The notes under the pieces: generated by a model
The model's input: only the letters and a program-made list of their open reading frames with translations
Database searches by the model: none
What the model was told of the DNA's origin: nothing
Part shown: positions 23,821 through 36,700 of the stretch, piece by piece
How positions within the stretch are numbered: the stretch's first letter is position 1
Layout of the letters: every line of letters starts with the position of its first letter
NCBI GenBank assembly: GCA_011009095.1
Contig: VTPC01090419.1
Coordinates: 310,111 to 374,110, forward strand
From: Ignelater luminosus
Taxonomy: Eukaryota; Arthropoda; Insecta; Coleoptera; Elateridae
Length of the DNA: 64,000 nucleotides
Reading direction: 5' to 3'
Translations under genes and position numbers: made by a program

Positions 23821-24720
23821 TTAGAATGAGAGGAGGACCTCGGATGGCTCTTGCTGGAACTCAACTGGTGGACCTCTTCTTTGTTCGTTATTATCGTGAA
23901 GATGAATGTTACTTGGTAAAAATAGAGCAAGCATCACTCTCTTTTTAGGTTGTGAATCGATAGTTACTCGTAGTAACTGATTTACATGTCTCTTCAGGCT
24001 GTATCCGTCACCATCTAGTTTTACGAGGTCGTGTAGCTTCCCGAATTTCTGCATTATCGTTCCAAGACTCCATGTTGGTTTACCAGTGGTAGGGTACCAT
24101 TTAGCTTGCAGCCGGTCTCCCACGCTTAGTTGACGTACCTTGGGACAGGTGCGAGCCTGAGGAGATGGTCTAGGTGGTGGTTTCAGAAGATCTAGTTTGG
24201 TTCGTATTCTTCTTTTTAAGTACAGTTTTGAAGGAGGCTTGCCGCATGATAGAGGTGTTGACCTATATTGCATTAATATTTCTTTTGGACTTTTCTCTGA
24301 AGAGGTAGTGTAGGTGAAGCCATTGTCTTTAATTTCTGTTTAAAAGTTCGTACATTCCGTTCTGCAATTCCATTAATAGCAGGATGTCTTGGTGCAATAA
24401 ATTGGTGGTTGCCTGAAAATGGCTATTTCTACCCATCTTGATCTAGCGTCCACCATAACCAAAAAATAGTGATTTTCGAATGGTCCTGCATAATCTATGT
24501 GAATACGCTCAAAATTTTCTCTAGGTTCATCCCATAGGTGAATGGGAACCTTTACTGGATTAAATCTTACTGAAACACACTCTTGACAACTTTTAACTAA
24601 ATCTTCTATTTGTTTATGAATGTTTTTCCAATATACGTATTGTCTTGCCAGTTGCTTCACCTTTACGATCTCTACATGTGGTGAATAAAGCCCTTACAGG
24701 ACAGCTTCTTGCAGAGAGGT
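23821..24720 (-). pseudogene. gypsy integrase, core partly deleted
   Basis: On the minus strand: 'GQRVLVPTSLQEAVL' precedes the zinc-binding region 'VKQLARQYVYWKNIHKQIED' with 'CQECVSV' (24373-24660). Then comes the first catalytic Asp in 'IHIDYAGPFENHYFLVMVDA'. After 'RWVEIAIF' the frame jumps to 'FIAPRHPAINGIAERNVRTF', which holds the catalytic Glu but no second Asp, so the middle of the core is deleted. A frameshift near 24280 leads to the C-terminal domain (23821-24273) with 'QLSVGDRLQAKWYP' and 'WSLGTIMQKFGKLHDLVKLD'. It is inactive because a catalytic residue is missing. Confidence 0.88.
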
Positions 24721-24879
24721 TGGTACCAACACACGTTGGCCCTTGAAAATTATGCCTTGGTAAAGATAGTATTCCGAATCATGTTCGCCATGTCATAAAT
24801 CTTGTTTAAGTTTTGAAAGCTCTTTATTACGTTGGGTTTCTTCTGAATCGTTTTATAATTAATTGGTTCATTTGATATT

Positions 24880-26060
24880 TGATAAATTACTTCACTTGCA
24901 AGTAGAGATTTCCTCTTGAATGTCTTGTTCAATTTTGGAAATGTTTTCTTGGATAGGAAATCTTGAAAGGAAATCTGCGTGAACGTTCTCTTTTGCTTGG
25001 TTGTGTTGAATTTGATAATCGAAATTAGTAAGCCATGCCGCGTATCGCAAAAGCCTTGCAGGAAGTTTAGAGTTTTCATGCAGAATATAGGTAAGTGGGT
25101 GGTTATCTGTATAGAGAGTAAATTTCATTCTGTATATGTAATAGTAGAATTTCTTTAGCGAGAATACAAGGGCTTCCCCATCATCTCGCTTTTAATTAGT
25201 GAGCGCGATGCAAAAGCAATTAGTTTTTATTTCCCAATTATCGTGTGAGATAATACCGCGCCTACCTCCGTTGGGAAGGCGTCACATGCTACTGTCAGTG
25301 GAAGATCTGAATTAAAGGGTGTCAACACTCTATTGATTGCAATTTCATTTTTCAACCGCAGGAAAGCTGTGTTACACTGTAATGACCCGTAAAATTTTTG
25401 ATGTTTTCGTAAAAGTAACCTTAAAGGTTACGTGAGTGTTTCGCATAAATTTCGAATAATAAGTCACCATTCCTAAAAATCGTTTCACGTCTTCCTGCTT
25501 GAGCGTTGACTTTAGATGGGTCTTTTGATATTTTTCCGTTTTCAATAAGATACGCTAAATATTGCACTTTCGTCTTGAAAAATTCACATTTCTCTTTGTT
25601 AAGATGAAGGTCATGGTCTTGTAATCTGTCGAGACAAACAATCAGGTTTTTGTAACATTCTTCTGTAGTTTTGCCATGAAGTATGATGTTATCAAAATAT
25701 GATGTTACTCCCCTAAGGTCTGCCAAGATCTTGTCCATAACCAGGTGAAAATCATTTGGAGCGGTCTTAATGCCAAAAGGGGCGATTGAAATAATAGCTA
25801 CCTTTGTGCGTATTGATGGTTTAAATTTCTGAACTTTCTTCATCTACTGGAATATGCAGATATGCTTTTGTTAAATCCAGAGAGCAATAATATGCAGAAT
25901 CCTTTAGTGTTATCAAATGCTTGTCGATTTTCGGTATAGGATACTGAGTGCCTTGAAGTTGGAGGTTTACCCCCACTTTGTAATCTACGCCTTGGGCTTT
26001 TAAAACCGCTTCTGAGAATTTTTGTGTACTTTCTAGTAATAATTGATGCCGTATTGACTG
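24880..26060 (-). pseudogene. gypsy reverse transcriptase and RNase H, truncated and frameshifted
   Basis: The RT begins abruptly near 26040 at 'VGVNLQLQGTQYPIPKIDKH', then 'AYYCSLDLTKAYLHIPVDEE', which holds the first catalytic Asp. After a frame change, 25421-25843 carries 'FGIKTAPNDFHLVMDKIL' and 'VTSYFDNIILHGKT'. The YxDD box reads YFDN, so the second catalytic Asp is lost. The RNase H follows: 'LPLTVACDAFPTEVGAVLSH' near 25290, then 'FTLYTDNHPLTYILHENSK' and 'QAKENVHADFLSRFP' (24892-25128). Fingers-domain sequence before 'VGVNLQLQ' is absent. The most similar families are K02A2.6/Mag-like gypsy elements, from memory of the motif style only. Confidence 0.88.
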
Positions 26061-26063
26061 ATT

Positions 26064-26541
26064 TCACAAACCTCTGATAAATTGCGAATGTAGAAAAAGA
26101 TCTGCCACTGATTGCCCACAATCACATTTGAATTGGCATGCAGGAATAAATTTACGAAGTTTGGTTACAAAATCTTGAATAGATTGATTAGCTCCTTGAG
26201 TTTCAGACAAAAATTTGTGGCGCTCAACTAAAGCATTTTGCTTTTCAGTCAATTTCGTCTAGAGATTTAATTACTTCGTCAAAACTCAGTGTTCCTATTT
26301 CTTTAGGAGCTGCAGACAATTTAAGTAGTTCAAAATATTCAGGTCCTGTACTATTTAAGAAAATTGTTTTTGAAATATTTTTGTCTGAAGTCAAGCCTTT
26401 GATGGACAAAAAAATATCAAATCGTTCTTTGTATTGTTGAAAAGTTTTCTTTGATTTATCAAAATTATCAAATTTACTTACATTGTATTGAACGGCAGTT
26501 GATTGAGCAGTTTGATTTTGAATTGTGAAATGTTGCATCAT
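26064..26541 (-). pseudogene. gypsy gag N-terminal part, truncated
   Basis: Two overlapping frames make up the N-terminal part of gag: 'MMQHFTIQNQ' to 'SFDEVIKSLDEID' (26245-26541), then 'EKQNALVERHKFLSETQG' and 'CDCGQSVADLFLHSQFIRGL' (26064-26252). The block 'Q-YKERFDIFL---G' is typical of Ty3/gypsy gag. The remaining capsid, the zinc knuckles and the protease are missing: the next recognisable sequence, within about 30 bp, is already reverse transcriptase. One deletion probably joined them. Confidence 0.82.
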
Positions 26542-26838
26542 CGTTTGAAAACTTCGTTGTTGAAATGCCGAGAATTGTTAAAATTGATCGGCATCAATGT
26601 TGTAAGTTATGAAATTTTATTTAACTTGCAGCAAAATATTACGAAAAGTTCAAGCACTAAACTCTAGTTGTGACAGCAAACTAAGTAAAGTTCTAAATTA
26701 AACAGATCTTAAAGGAAAAAAAGTGGTAAAAGTAAAAACTTTCGACGGAAACACAGTCACGTCACAAAGTATTTTTTGATTTTTTTGACAGCACAAGTCT
26801 TTTTTTCTATTTTTTACTTATTTTGACCTGGTCGCGAC

Positions 26839-27017
26839 TGTAATGTCTGAATTATGAAATTAACACGCGTATTTCGGTATTGAAAAGTTTATTAATATGA
26901 ACAAAATAAAAGTATCATGTAGAATACATAAAACTGTACGGAGCATCAAACTAGCAACTCTGACTGATAACAATAATAATGATTCCATGGCAGCGACTTA
27001 CAAATTGAGACATAACA
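26839..27017 (-). repeat. 5' LTR of the gypsy element
   Basis: A 179-bp LTR with the same termini as 22170-22348. Just inside it (26820-26838) the minus strand reads 'gtcgcgaccaggtc'. This would be the primer-binding region, but it does not start with the usual TGG, so I cannot assign a tRNA. Confidence 0.92.
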
Positions 27018-27022
27018 ATATC

Positions 27023-28000
27023 TAGCAAATTTTTAGTTTTTTTGAAAATTAGACAATTATTCTAGAGATTACTAAAAGATCTAACAAGCCGCTACACGTT
27101 GAGAAGATACCCTCAGTCGGAACAATAAAAAAATCATAAAAGTAACACAACATTGAAATACAAATTGTCTTTCTTTTCTAATTTGTTGATTAAGCCTGTA
27201 GCAGTATTATCGTTCTAGTTCTACTGTTTGTTTAGCATTCAGTTGTATTGTAAAACTATTTGGGAAACTTCAGAGTCGTAACTGGTTCAACAGTAAGTTT
27301 AATTCTCTTGTATAACTGCAAATCAAAATGCTCATAGGCATGTTTAGAAATGGCATTGATACCAAAGGTACTCAATCTGAACCTCTCCGAATTAAAGTTA
27401 TTGCTTTTGCTTGATTACTATCGGACCATGGCTTTTTTTAATTTTGCATTAGAGGTTTTTCGATTTTTCTGACTAACTAAAGTAACACATAACAGAATTA
27501 ACTCTCAAAGAATGTATTTTTTATGCTTCTTCTACTTTACTGATGATTGTGTATTTGGGATTTTATTGTTTTGTTGATTGGAAGACTATGCCATTACAGC
27601 TAAACAATGAGACCATCAACAGATTTACAACGAAATGACTTGATAGTTAAATAGTGAGACTGCTAAGGCAGGTATACAATGAAGTCATTGCAAGTATCAC
27701 TTGCATCAGTTGTCATTGCAGCTTCCTTGTGCAGAAATGTTTGTATTTGCTAAATAGTGAATACGAAGAACCTTGTATATTCTAATGAATCGCAATTTAC
27801 AATCAGCGTCTTCAAGATGGGTGTGTAATTTTCTAAACACGTATGGGTTCGGAAAACCGTAGATAATCGAGTTACTAGTTTCTGATTCTGCGTTTGCTCT
27901 AATGTCTAGGATACCATTAGCAAACGTATCCACATAATACATTGAAGAATATTGACCCAAGAAGCAAACCTATGGAAATATCCTTCACCATCTCGACATT
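27023..28000. other. AT-rich non-coding stretch
   Basis: Short chance frames only (for example 27706-27960 minus). No recognisable element. Confidence 0.6.
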
Positions 28001-30760
28001 TATAAGTTTGCAACTTTCTTTGATTGGACTCATTTTATTGTTTAAAAAATTGGAAATTTGACCAATTGATTAATTCTAAATTCTGGCAATCATAATAAAA
28101 GTTGGTTTGATACCAGAATTTCAGATACCAATGTAGATATTTCGATATTAACTTACAGACACTTGATACCTGAGACTCTGCAACTAATTCATCTAACATT
28201 TTTCACAGACTTGCCCGAAAACATAATTCTGTTTCTAGACAGATTAGTTAGACTTTTGTTACAAACGGGGAAGAAACAAATCTAACGTGCCCTTATATTC
28301 CTGTTTTTTACAGCTATATACATAGAGATAGTAACATTCTTGCAAACAGATCTCACAAGAACTCAAATGATTAGCCTAAATCCATTTAAAGTAGGGAGTT
28401 GGCTGAAAACTCAAAATCTACAAACATTTTACGTCTCCTCTAACTTGATACTTTATCCTTTTTCAAATTAAATATGACAATAAAACATCAGTACTCAACC
28501 TTTCAGTAAATAATGTATGACTCTCGGTTAAGTAAAAATTAAAATGATTGGGATTCTTCTTCCAAACTTTACAATATTTCTCTTTTTCAAATAAATTTCA
28601 TTTTAATAGCCTATATAATAAATTGCAGACCACCATCTAGAGGAATTTGGAAGGAAATTAACTTTTAAGCATTTAATGTTAACCTTTCCTGTATTCCTGT
28701 TCATTTCAGAAAACATCGACGTCAATCATTCGCTAGGTTCATTTACTGAAATTTGGATTTTGAAATATTTTCTGGGCAAGAATCTACAGTGAAATAGTCT
28801 ATTCCAAGAGATGAATTAGTTAGATTCTTAAATATTTAAGGTTATTGTGTGGAATAGACTGTTCAAACCATTTTTCTTGTTCATTACAGTTATATGCGTA
28901 AATATAGCAAAATTCTCGAGAACAAATCTCATTACATTTCAATATAATGGGCCTAATTCTTTTGGAATGGGAAGCAGTAAACAGGAATTGGTTGAAAAGT
29001 CAAAATCTAAAAACTCTTTGCGTCTCTTCTAACGTGGTGCTTCTAGTTTTCTCTATATTGAATTATGATGATAAAATATCCTCATCCAATCTTGCAGCAA
29101 ACAGTGTATGATATTACGTTAAGAAAACTTAAATAATGTTTGTAAGTCTCTTCTTCAACTCCTGAGATTACTTTCATCATTTATTTTTCTCACAAACTTT
29201 GGCAGATGCCATATGTCTATGTTCTAATAAAGATTACCATTTAATAAAAGTACAAAATAGCGGCTAGATAATGTAATTTCTTGAGGAATCTGAAAGAAAG
29301 GGTTAATTGATTTTTGGACTGACAGAATCTTTAATTCTGATATGTTATTTAGGTAAAAATCTACATCGGAATTATCCATGCCATTCTTGTCTCCGACAAC
29401 CCTCTAAAATCATTAACCAATTATGATTCTCATTACGTATTATTGTTTTTACAGATTACTTTTCGTCTTTGCCTGCTTGTAGTCCATACCAAAAGAATGT
29501 TCTCCATGATTAATTGTTCCCTAGGCAAATATTGGAATCTGTAAAATAACATCTTTGGTCAGTAATAGAGAATCAAATTGATTATAAAAAAAATTTTATT
29601 TTAAATTCAGAGTACAAGCAAATTGTCAGGAAAGAACTAAAACGCTAATAGAAATTGTTTGCCTTTCCATTTTAAAATTGCTTTAATTCTGAAGATCATT
29701 TCTTTTTCTTGAAACAAAAACGTTAACCGTTTCCATAAAGTTATTTTCTTATAAAGACTATTACGTAGCTAGCGAATGATAAAATCTTAAGGCATCTGGA
29801 ACGAAGTAGGAATTGACTTTTAGGCATTTAGCCTTCCATCTTGAAGTTCTTAACCTTTTACCTGGATTTCAAAACGCTGGTAGACCAAGGTTACTAATTC
29901 AATAAGAGAAGTCAGTTACTGAGTCTTGGATTTTGATTCTTTTTGCCATAATCTACCGTCAAATGCGTAGTCTATTCGCAGATACCCTTTTGTCTCTGGT
30001 AACTCTTAAAACTCATTGACCTGTTATTTTGTCTATTCATTACTGGCTACAATTCTTACAGAATAACAAATAATAAATTTTCTCTTGATTTTATTTCCAT
30101 TTGGAGATTGGGATCTGCAAGTCATGATCTTTGATCAGTAGTAGTTTGGATATGTAGTGGATAGGGAAGTGTAACACCAATAGAAATGAACTTTATTTCC
30201 ATATCTTTAAATCGTTCTTTTAGCTTTAATTCTGAAGATTATTTCTTTTACTTGAAAACCTTAACAGATACCATAAGGCTATTTTCTTATTAAGCCTATA
30301 ACCATGGATACTGATGATAATAATAATAATATTCTGAACCATCTAAAAAAAGTTGAAATTGGTTTTTAGGCATTTAGTCTTCTTGACCTTAATTTGTTTC
30401 ACTATCTTCTAAGAAAACGTGTAGATCAAAACCAACGATTCATTCCAAGAGAATTTTCTTGCTCATCTAATCCTTGGAAATCATTGATCAATTTATCAAT
30501 GAACTCATTAATCCCGAGTTTTTTCATCTTACCCAGCTGTGGCTTATGCTAAAAGAATTTCCACCTTGTCCTTTGCTTCATTTTTATTTATGATATTTGT
30601 CGAGTAGTAAGATAATAGACGTTGTTCATGGAAAAAATATTCTAGACATGAAGCACAAGTAAATCGTTATAGGAAAAGTGCAACAGCTATTAGAAACCTT
30701 GGCTGTCAACAAGGAGCAAAGCGAAATAAAAACGTGCAATGGGAAGCCTGTTTCACATTT
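28000..30760. repeat. Degenerate long-period tandem array (about 0.52-0.59 kb units)
   Basis: Corresponding blocks recur at about 28540, 29128, 29646, 30178 and 30690. The clearest pair is 29646-29760 and 30178-30300, which share 'aatagaaat', 'ctttaattctgaagat', 'atttctttt-cttgaaa', 'ccataa-g-tattttctta'. A second set of blocks matches 28310-28540 to 28875-29140 ('gttggctgaaaactcaaaatct' versus 'attggttgaaaagtcaaaatct' class). 'ttttaggcatttag' recurs at 29818 and 30364. Units carry many substitutions and small indels and no open frame, so the array is old. Confidence 0.7.
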
Positions 30761-33700
30761 TTGTTAATTTTTTATAAAGTTTGTAAATTAATTGATTTTG
30801 ATACCTGAATTAAAAGAAGAGTCACTTTTCTACTCTGCAACACATCTAGAAATCTTAAGCTGAAATTATAAACTGTTGAGAAAAAAGAGTTTTAGTCTTT
30901 AAATCACATTAATTCAAACTACAATTTTATCCGAAAACTCTAAATCATCTAGTTTCTAAGAATACCTGAAAATTTATTTAAAGTTTAGTTTTTAAAGAAC
31001 ATTTCTGAAAGAAAGTTTATATAAATAGCAGGCGCTTTGCAGGGGTGGGCGATGCGATGAGAGAGGAAATGTCATGTCGTTGCGGTGATGTAGGTGGTGG
31101 TTGATGGTGACTGCGGTGTCTTGGGTCTAGTGACAAAAGTCAAGTGAACCGAAGGAAAAGCCACACAAAACGAATTTTTCAAAACCACATTACAGCAGTG
31201 GAGCTTACAGTTAATACAGAAAGTTTTTCTCTTATTATACCTATATGTTACATCAATGCAGGGCCCAATCCTTGTGAGTACATAATATTTAGAAATGATT
31301 GACTCAATATTTAACATTCATTTAAAACTTCTTTTATCACATCTTTGCTAAAAGCAAACCAAAGCAAAAAGTTATTTTAAATTTTGAAAAATAGTCTACT
31401 TACTACAATTACAAATTCAGTTAAGTGGATTATACTTTAAGTGAATTAAAACGGTAAAATGAAAAACATTTTTTTAGTTAATTAACAGAGGCGCTTTGTC
31501 GACACAAAGAAACCTCAATGAAATTGTGTCAGGAAATAAATTATACAGAATAACCAATTCTAGATTTTTACCGCTTTCCACAGTTGGAAATATAGAAATA
31601 TATTCATGTGTTTTGTATTTCGTTTTACAAATGTAACGTATTTATCATTAACAAATTTATGATAATATTATACAGTTAGTGAGAACTCAACTTTTGTGAT
31701 TGAGAATAATTGTCTTTAAGAGCACATTTTAAAATCATTGAATCTACTAAAGGGCTCCTTTTAATGGAATACAAGAAATTTCATAACCCTCTCCGTAATT
31801 ATCGCATAATAGGATGAAATCAAACCTCCATCAGGAACGCTTAATGGAAGCATTTTCCATATTCACTTTATCTTATTGGTCAAACTATTTCCTCACCTAC
31901 CGAAATCGCATCTTTTGAATTCAATGGATAATACATGAAGTCATGAATAAAATCTTTCCACAGAATGAAAATTAATCACTTCCGTGTGAGTAGGAAGAAT
32001 CAGACTATGATCGATTACACTCCCAAGCATCATGCTCGTGAACCGTGTGCGATTAGACAATTTCCATTGTTACGGTTTTATTTGGTTGAAGGTATACATA
32101 TACCATTTATGCTTTGTTTTAATTAATAATCCTACCTTTTGTTTCCCTTTCATTTTCTTCTGAATAAATTTTGTTCTTTTACGGATGTATTATTTTCTGG
32201 TTGGTGCAATCTCAATTTTTTCCCTAAAATTAACTTCAACGTTATAAAGCTTTATATATTTTTACTTGTTTAAATGAAGCATTTTGAGGTTCAATCTAAA
32301 TTTTAAGATGTCTGTTGTACCTAAAATGAGCTTAAAGGTTAAAGGTTTTAGGTTATGCAACTTTATAGGCTAAAGTTCATGACCTACTCTTTGGATTGGA
32401 ACAGATAATAAAAATAGAAACTAATTATCTACCCTGCATATTCAGAAAATTAAACATACAGTACCGGTGAAAAAAAGAATTAATACTGCACTGACTTTGT
32501 AAAAAACCAAAAGTGTTTCAATCAATCAATTTTCCTATAGCCGTAGAACAAAATCTTCTCTATGAACTATGATAATGAGCTTTTAAATTTTTAGTTTTTT
32601 TTATACTTCCAAAAACTTCTTGTATTTTCTCACTGCTTCCATCTCTTAATCTTTCCTTAGAAAATCCCTAAAAATGATTTTTTTTCTAGAATTAATAGAG
32701 AAATGAACATTTCATAAACAGGATATTTAGAAAATTGTTTGAAACGCGTGTTCAGATGAAATTTTATGTGGTGTAATATATACGAATTTTACGCTAATTT
32801 TTTATGTTAAATCCAGATTTTACATCAGATTTTATTATCTGTAGGGAAAACGAGCATAGAACAACAACTCAGAGCGGTCCGGTCGTAAAGTTCAAAATAA
32901 TTTAATTTTCTGGAAAATTATTTGTTTTTTGAAAGGCCCATACTGTTGAATTGATTTAAATTTCTCTACATTTTATTATCATTTTTTATTAATACGATGT
33001 CAATGAACTTCTTCTAAATAACGCTTTACAAGTTGGTTTCAGTGCATTCTATAACAAGCTTCATTATTAGTTTGAACCAAATGGATATGCGTACAGAGTA
33101 AACGCACATAATATTCAGCCCTTCAGATGTATCGGTTGTCGCAGTTCTTAAGGGGACAAAATACAGAATCTATTGCGATCTAGTAGACCTTTCCGACGTC
33201 AATATGTACGGTATCTAGCAGATCTTTTGCACATTATCTCTGGATCAATATACTTAATTGCAAAGAGCACCTAGGAAACTTGCCAAGCATTGATGACGTC
33301 ATAATTCTACTGTTGATATTAAAATATAAGGAAAAATATAATTTGATGTGACAGTATATTAGATGATATTTCTTGTTGCACAGTTGAGAGAGAATCATTC
33401 GAATGAGCATCTGTAATCTGAATCCTATCGCAAAGTCTAAATGTCCATTGAAGTTTAACTTAGTCTCAATTTTGCCTAAAGTTCCTATTAGGTATGTCAG
33501 AATTGGAATTGAAAAATTCAAGTTGACGTCTTACTATTATAGAAAACAGTCGACAGTTAGACAGTGATGAAAATAGACACCGGCTTATCTTATCTTACAG
33601 ATAAAAGTGAAAACCTAACTTGTGTTGGTGTAGTTAAGAAATGGTCTAGTTAGCTTCCTTGAGAGAACGAGGTACCTACATCATCTCATGATAGTCACGA

Positions 33701-36700
33701 TCTTAGCTTCTTCATGCCAATGTACAAAGCGCGAATTTCTAGGGAAACTGTCTATTTCTGTAGATAGTATAATCTTAGGAAAAATTAAAAATTAAAAGCA
33801 TTTAGCATCTTTAAGAAGGTCAAGCCCGACCTTGGCTCACGAAAGTCAGGGTTCGCCATCCAGTAGAGCTTGGGCTTTACCTTCCATCAATCTAAAAGCT
33901 AATGATCTCACAGGCCACCTCATCTAATTGGGCACTGGTTGTGGTCCAACGTCGGCTTTGATCTTCATTAACGTCTTAAAAGAGCTAAATAATACAAAGG
34001 CCACTTGCCGTGGCCCAAGCTTAAGTCTCGATCTTCATCAACCTTCTTAGAGAGTTAAGTTAAGTTTCGCCATTCATCAATCTTTTAAGAAAGTTAGGAA
34101 GATATAAAAATATTTTCCTTACTTATTTGCCGAACTGAAATTAAATATTAAGAGCCTAAAAATTTAGTCCTCAGTTTGCCTTAAGATTAATGGCTGATGT
34201 GCTTGGTTTTTATAACACAAAACTAATGATCAATTGAAATTCTAGAAACAAAATTTACTAGTTTATGAAATAAGAACTTTTAAATATGAAGAGCAAAATT
34301 TCTTCTACTACGGCAGACAAACAATTGCAATTACTTCTTGTTTTACAACTTTAAGTTCATCAAACAAAAAGTAATGTAAAACAATTACAGTTTACACTTA
34401 TACTACTTGGTTTTTAATACATGGAACTCAATTAGCAATATCAAAAAACAAACACATTCTATGACTGAATTGCCTAATATTTCTGTTATATTCGCAAGCT
34501 TCGATAGCCATAGCAACATTTGCTTTATCTTATTCTACTTGTTTTCTCTTGAGATTACTGACTTCTTTAATTGCATATGCCTCATCTCAACTTTCACTGT
34601 TTTCTTCTTATATCCGGATATTTTATTTTTTCATCTTGGGAAAGAATCTTTCTTCTAACTGTTGGAATTTGTCATTTAATGATATAGTAAAGTTAACTTA
34701 TCCTTGGATATATTTTATAAATTCATAACTAATCTGCATTTATAGACTATAGAAATTCAAAGCACCACGTTGGGGGCCAATTAAACTAGATGCAATGATA
34801 TCAAAGTATATACAACACCGTATTTGATCATATATTGATGAACAATGTTTATAGCCCAATAGGCTGTAAAAATCTCCACTGCTGGAATCGTTATAGAAAA
34901 GTAAACGCATTACGCTACCTCGTTTTTGATAACCCTAACTCAGCATTACTGTTTTTGTCGCCTACGCGAATCAGTTCACAACTTAGTGATAGAAAATTAT
35001 TCGATCAAGTAGAAGAATCTTTTGGTATACATAAACAAACTTACTAAACAGATTGTGGATTCCTGGGAACTACATCGTTTCTTACAATAATAATACAAAG
35101 GGATATCGGTATATATTGTATACATAAAATATTTACTTCGGTCCGGGATTTACGTTATATTACAAAAAACTGTTTTATTGACAGTAGTGTTTATATTTAA
35201 ATAGGGGATACTATAAAAGACTTATAAAATATGCATGATATTTACTGACTTGAATGTATTTTCTACATTCCACTTTTTGTTTATCAACCGTAAATGGAAA
35301 TATAGAAATTTCAAATTCTGTACAAGATTAATTTTATTGTTAGTTATTATTATTATTATTAATCGAATATTTACTTTCTATCTACATATTTTATTAATTG
35401 CTTTCAAGCTTTTTTTCAATTGTTTTCTCAGTTCACTATCTCTTGTAAATTTATACTTTACGGCTTGGTAGATTTTTCAATCTGGCATCGCTAAAGTTCG
35501 GTCAAGGAGAAAGGACAACGCCTCAAGGGTGAACAGCACGTACAGAGTGTGGTTGTCATGTGACGAGAAAAAAAAAGTGAGCTGTGCAATCAATCGTTGA
35601 ATTAGCTTATTTTTTGTATTCTAAATTAATTATTGAGTATTTGTTCACTTTGATTTTAATAAAGTCATTGATCATTAAATTGAATAAATTATTAAATTGA
35701 ACTGAAGTTCTATAAAGTTTATTAGCTATCAAATACCTACATTATAGTTACAATTTCAAACTAGAGGGTCTTTCAATGGCACCAAGGCTGTAACTCATAA
35801 TTTTACGTGCAGATCATCAAGCAAGAGTAATCAAGAAGTAAACAATATTGTACTAATTGTACGTCCTTTTGGAAAATTTATGATCCATATAATTTTATGC
35901 TTGAACCGAAAACTATAGGTATTTGTAATAAAATTTCTCATGTAAAAACCATTAGGAACTGACATAAACAGATCTACGAGGAAAATTACTCCTTTCTTAA
36001 TAACTCAATTTTGGCGTGAATGTTAATCTGGAAGATCAATTTTTATTTATCTGCTTTACAGGGTTATTAGGAAATTGCTATATAGAGGAGTAATTTTAAA
36101 CAAAACTCAAAGTTAACACTTTTTTTCTCTCTTATGTATCTACATTATTGATACAATTTACATGATAGGTTGAGTCTTTATCCATTTTTTTTCAAATAGA
36201 AGCAGCACTTTCATCCTAAAATAGAGCAAAGACGGCAGATTTTAGCCAACATAATCTCATTTTAACTTGAACTAACTTAAGTCGTGCAATTTTGATATTT
36301 TATTAGAAACTAACCTAAGTTTATCCAATTTTATCGAACCCAATCTGTTTGAACTGCAACTAACCCAAGTTAAATCAGTTATTTGGAAATTGAAGCTAAT
36401 TCTAAGTTAGAAGAGTTGACTGATAAAAAATTTGATCGAGCAGAGCAAGAAATGGAAACTTGGGTGTTTTGCATCTTTTGGTACACTTCCTTGGCAAATT
36501 GAGTTGTCTAGCTGATTTGTCAAGTTGGCTTACCAAAAACATGACCCGTGCTGAGTTGCTCAGCCTGAAATACAACGTAATAGCTTTCCTTATGTTTTGA
36601 GATAAGTCTGAGATAAATAAAATTACAAGAATTTGTTTAATGAGCAGTTTATTGGTAATTTCTTTTCCTGTGCCTGATAGCTCTGCCATATTTCTTGCGC

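Larger units (their letters stand above)
22170..27017 (-). mobile_element. Ty3/gypsy LTR retrotransposon, internally deleted
   Basis: Two 179-bp LTRs (22170-22348 and 26839-27017) start TGT and end ACA. They are flanked by the same 5 bases, 'atatc' (22165-22169 and 27018-27022), the target duplication. Coding order on the minus strand is gag, reverse transcriptase, RNase H, integrase. I counted seven differences between the LTRs (about 4%), so the insertion is not new. Without the nested mariner (1268 bp plus a duplicated TA) the element is about 3.58 kb, short for a gypsy element, because the protease region and parts of RT and integrase are deleted. Confidence 0.93.

Noticed and set aside
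25840-26121. 93-aa minus frame between gag and RT
   Set aside because: The reverse transcriptase similarity lies in a different frame over the same bases, so this frame is out of phase.
36263-36375. Telomere-like taacctaa words
   Set aside because: Only three imperfect occurrences at about 45-bp spacing; not the insect TTAGG repeat.
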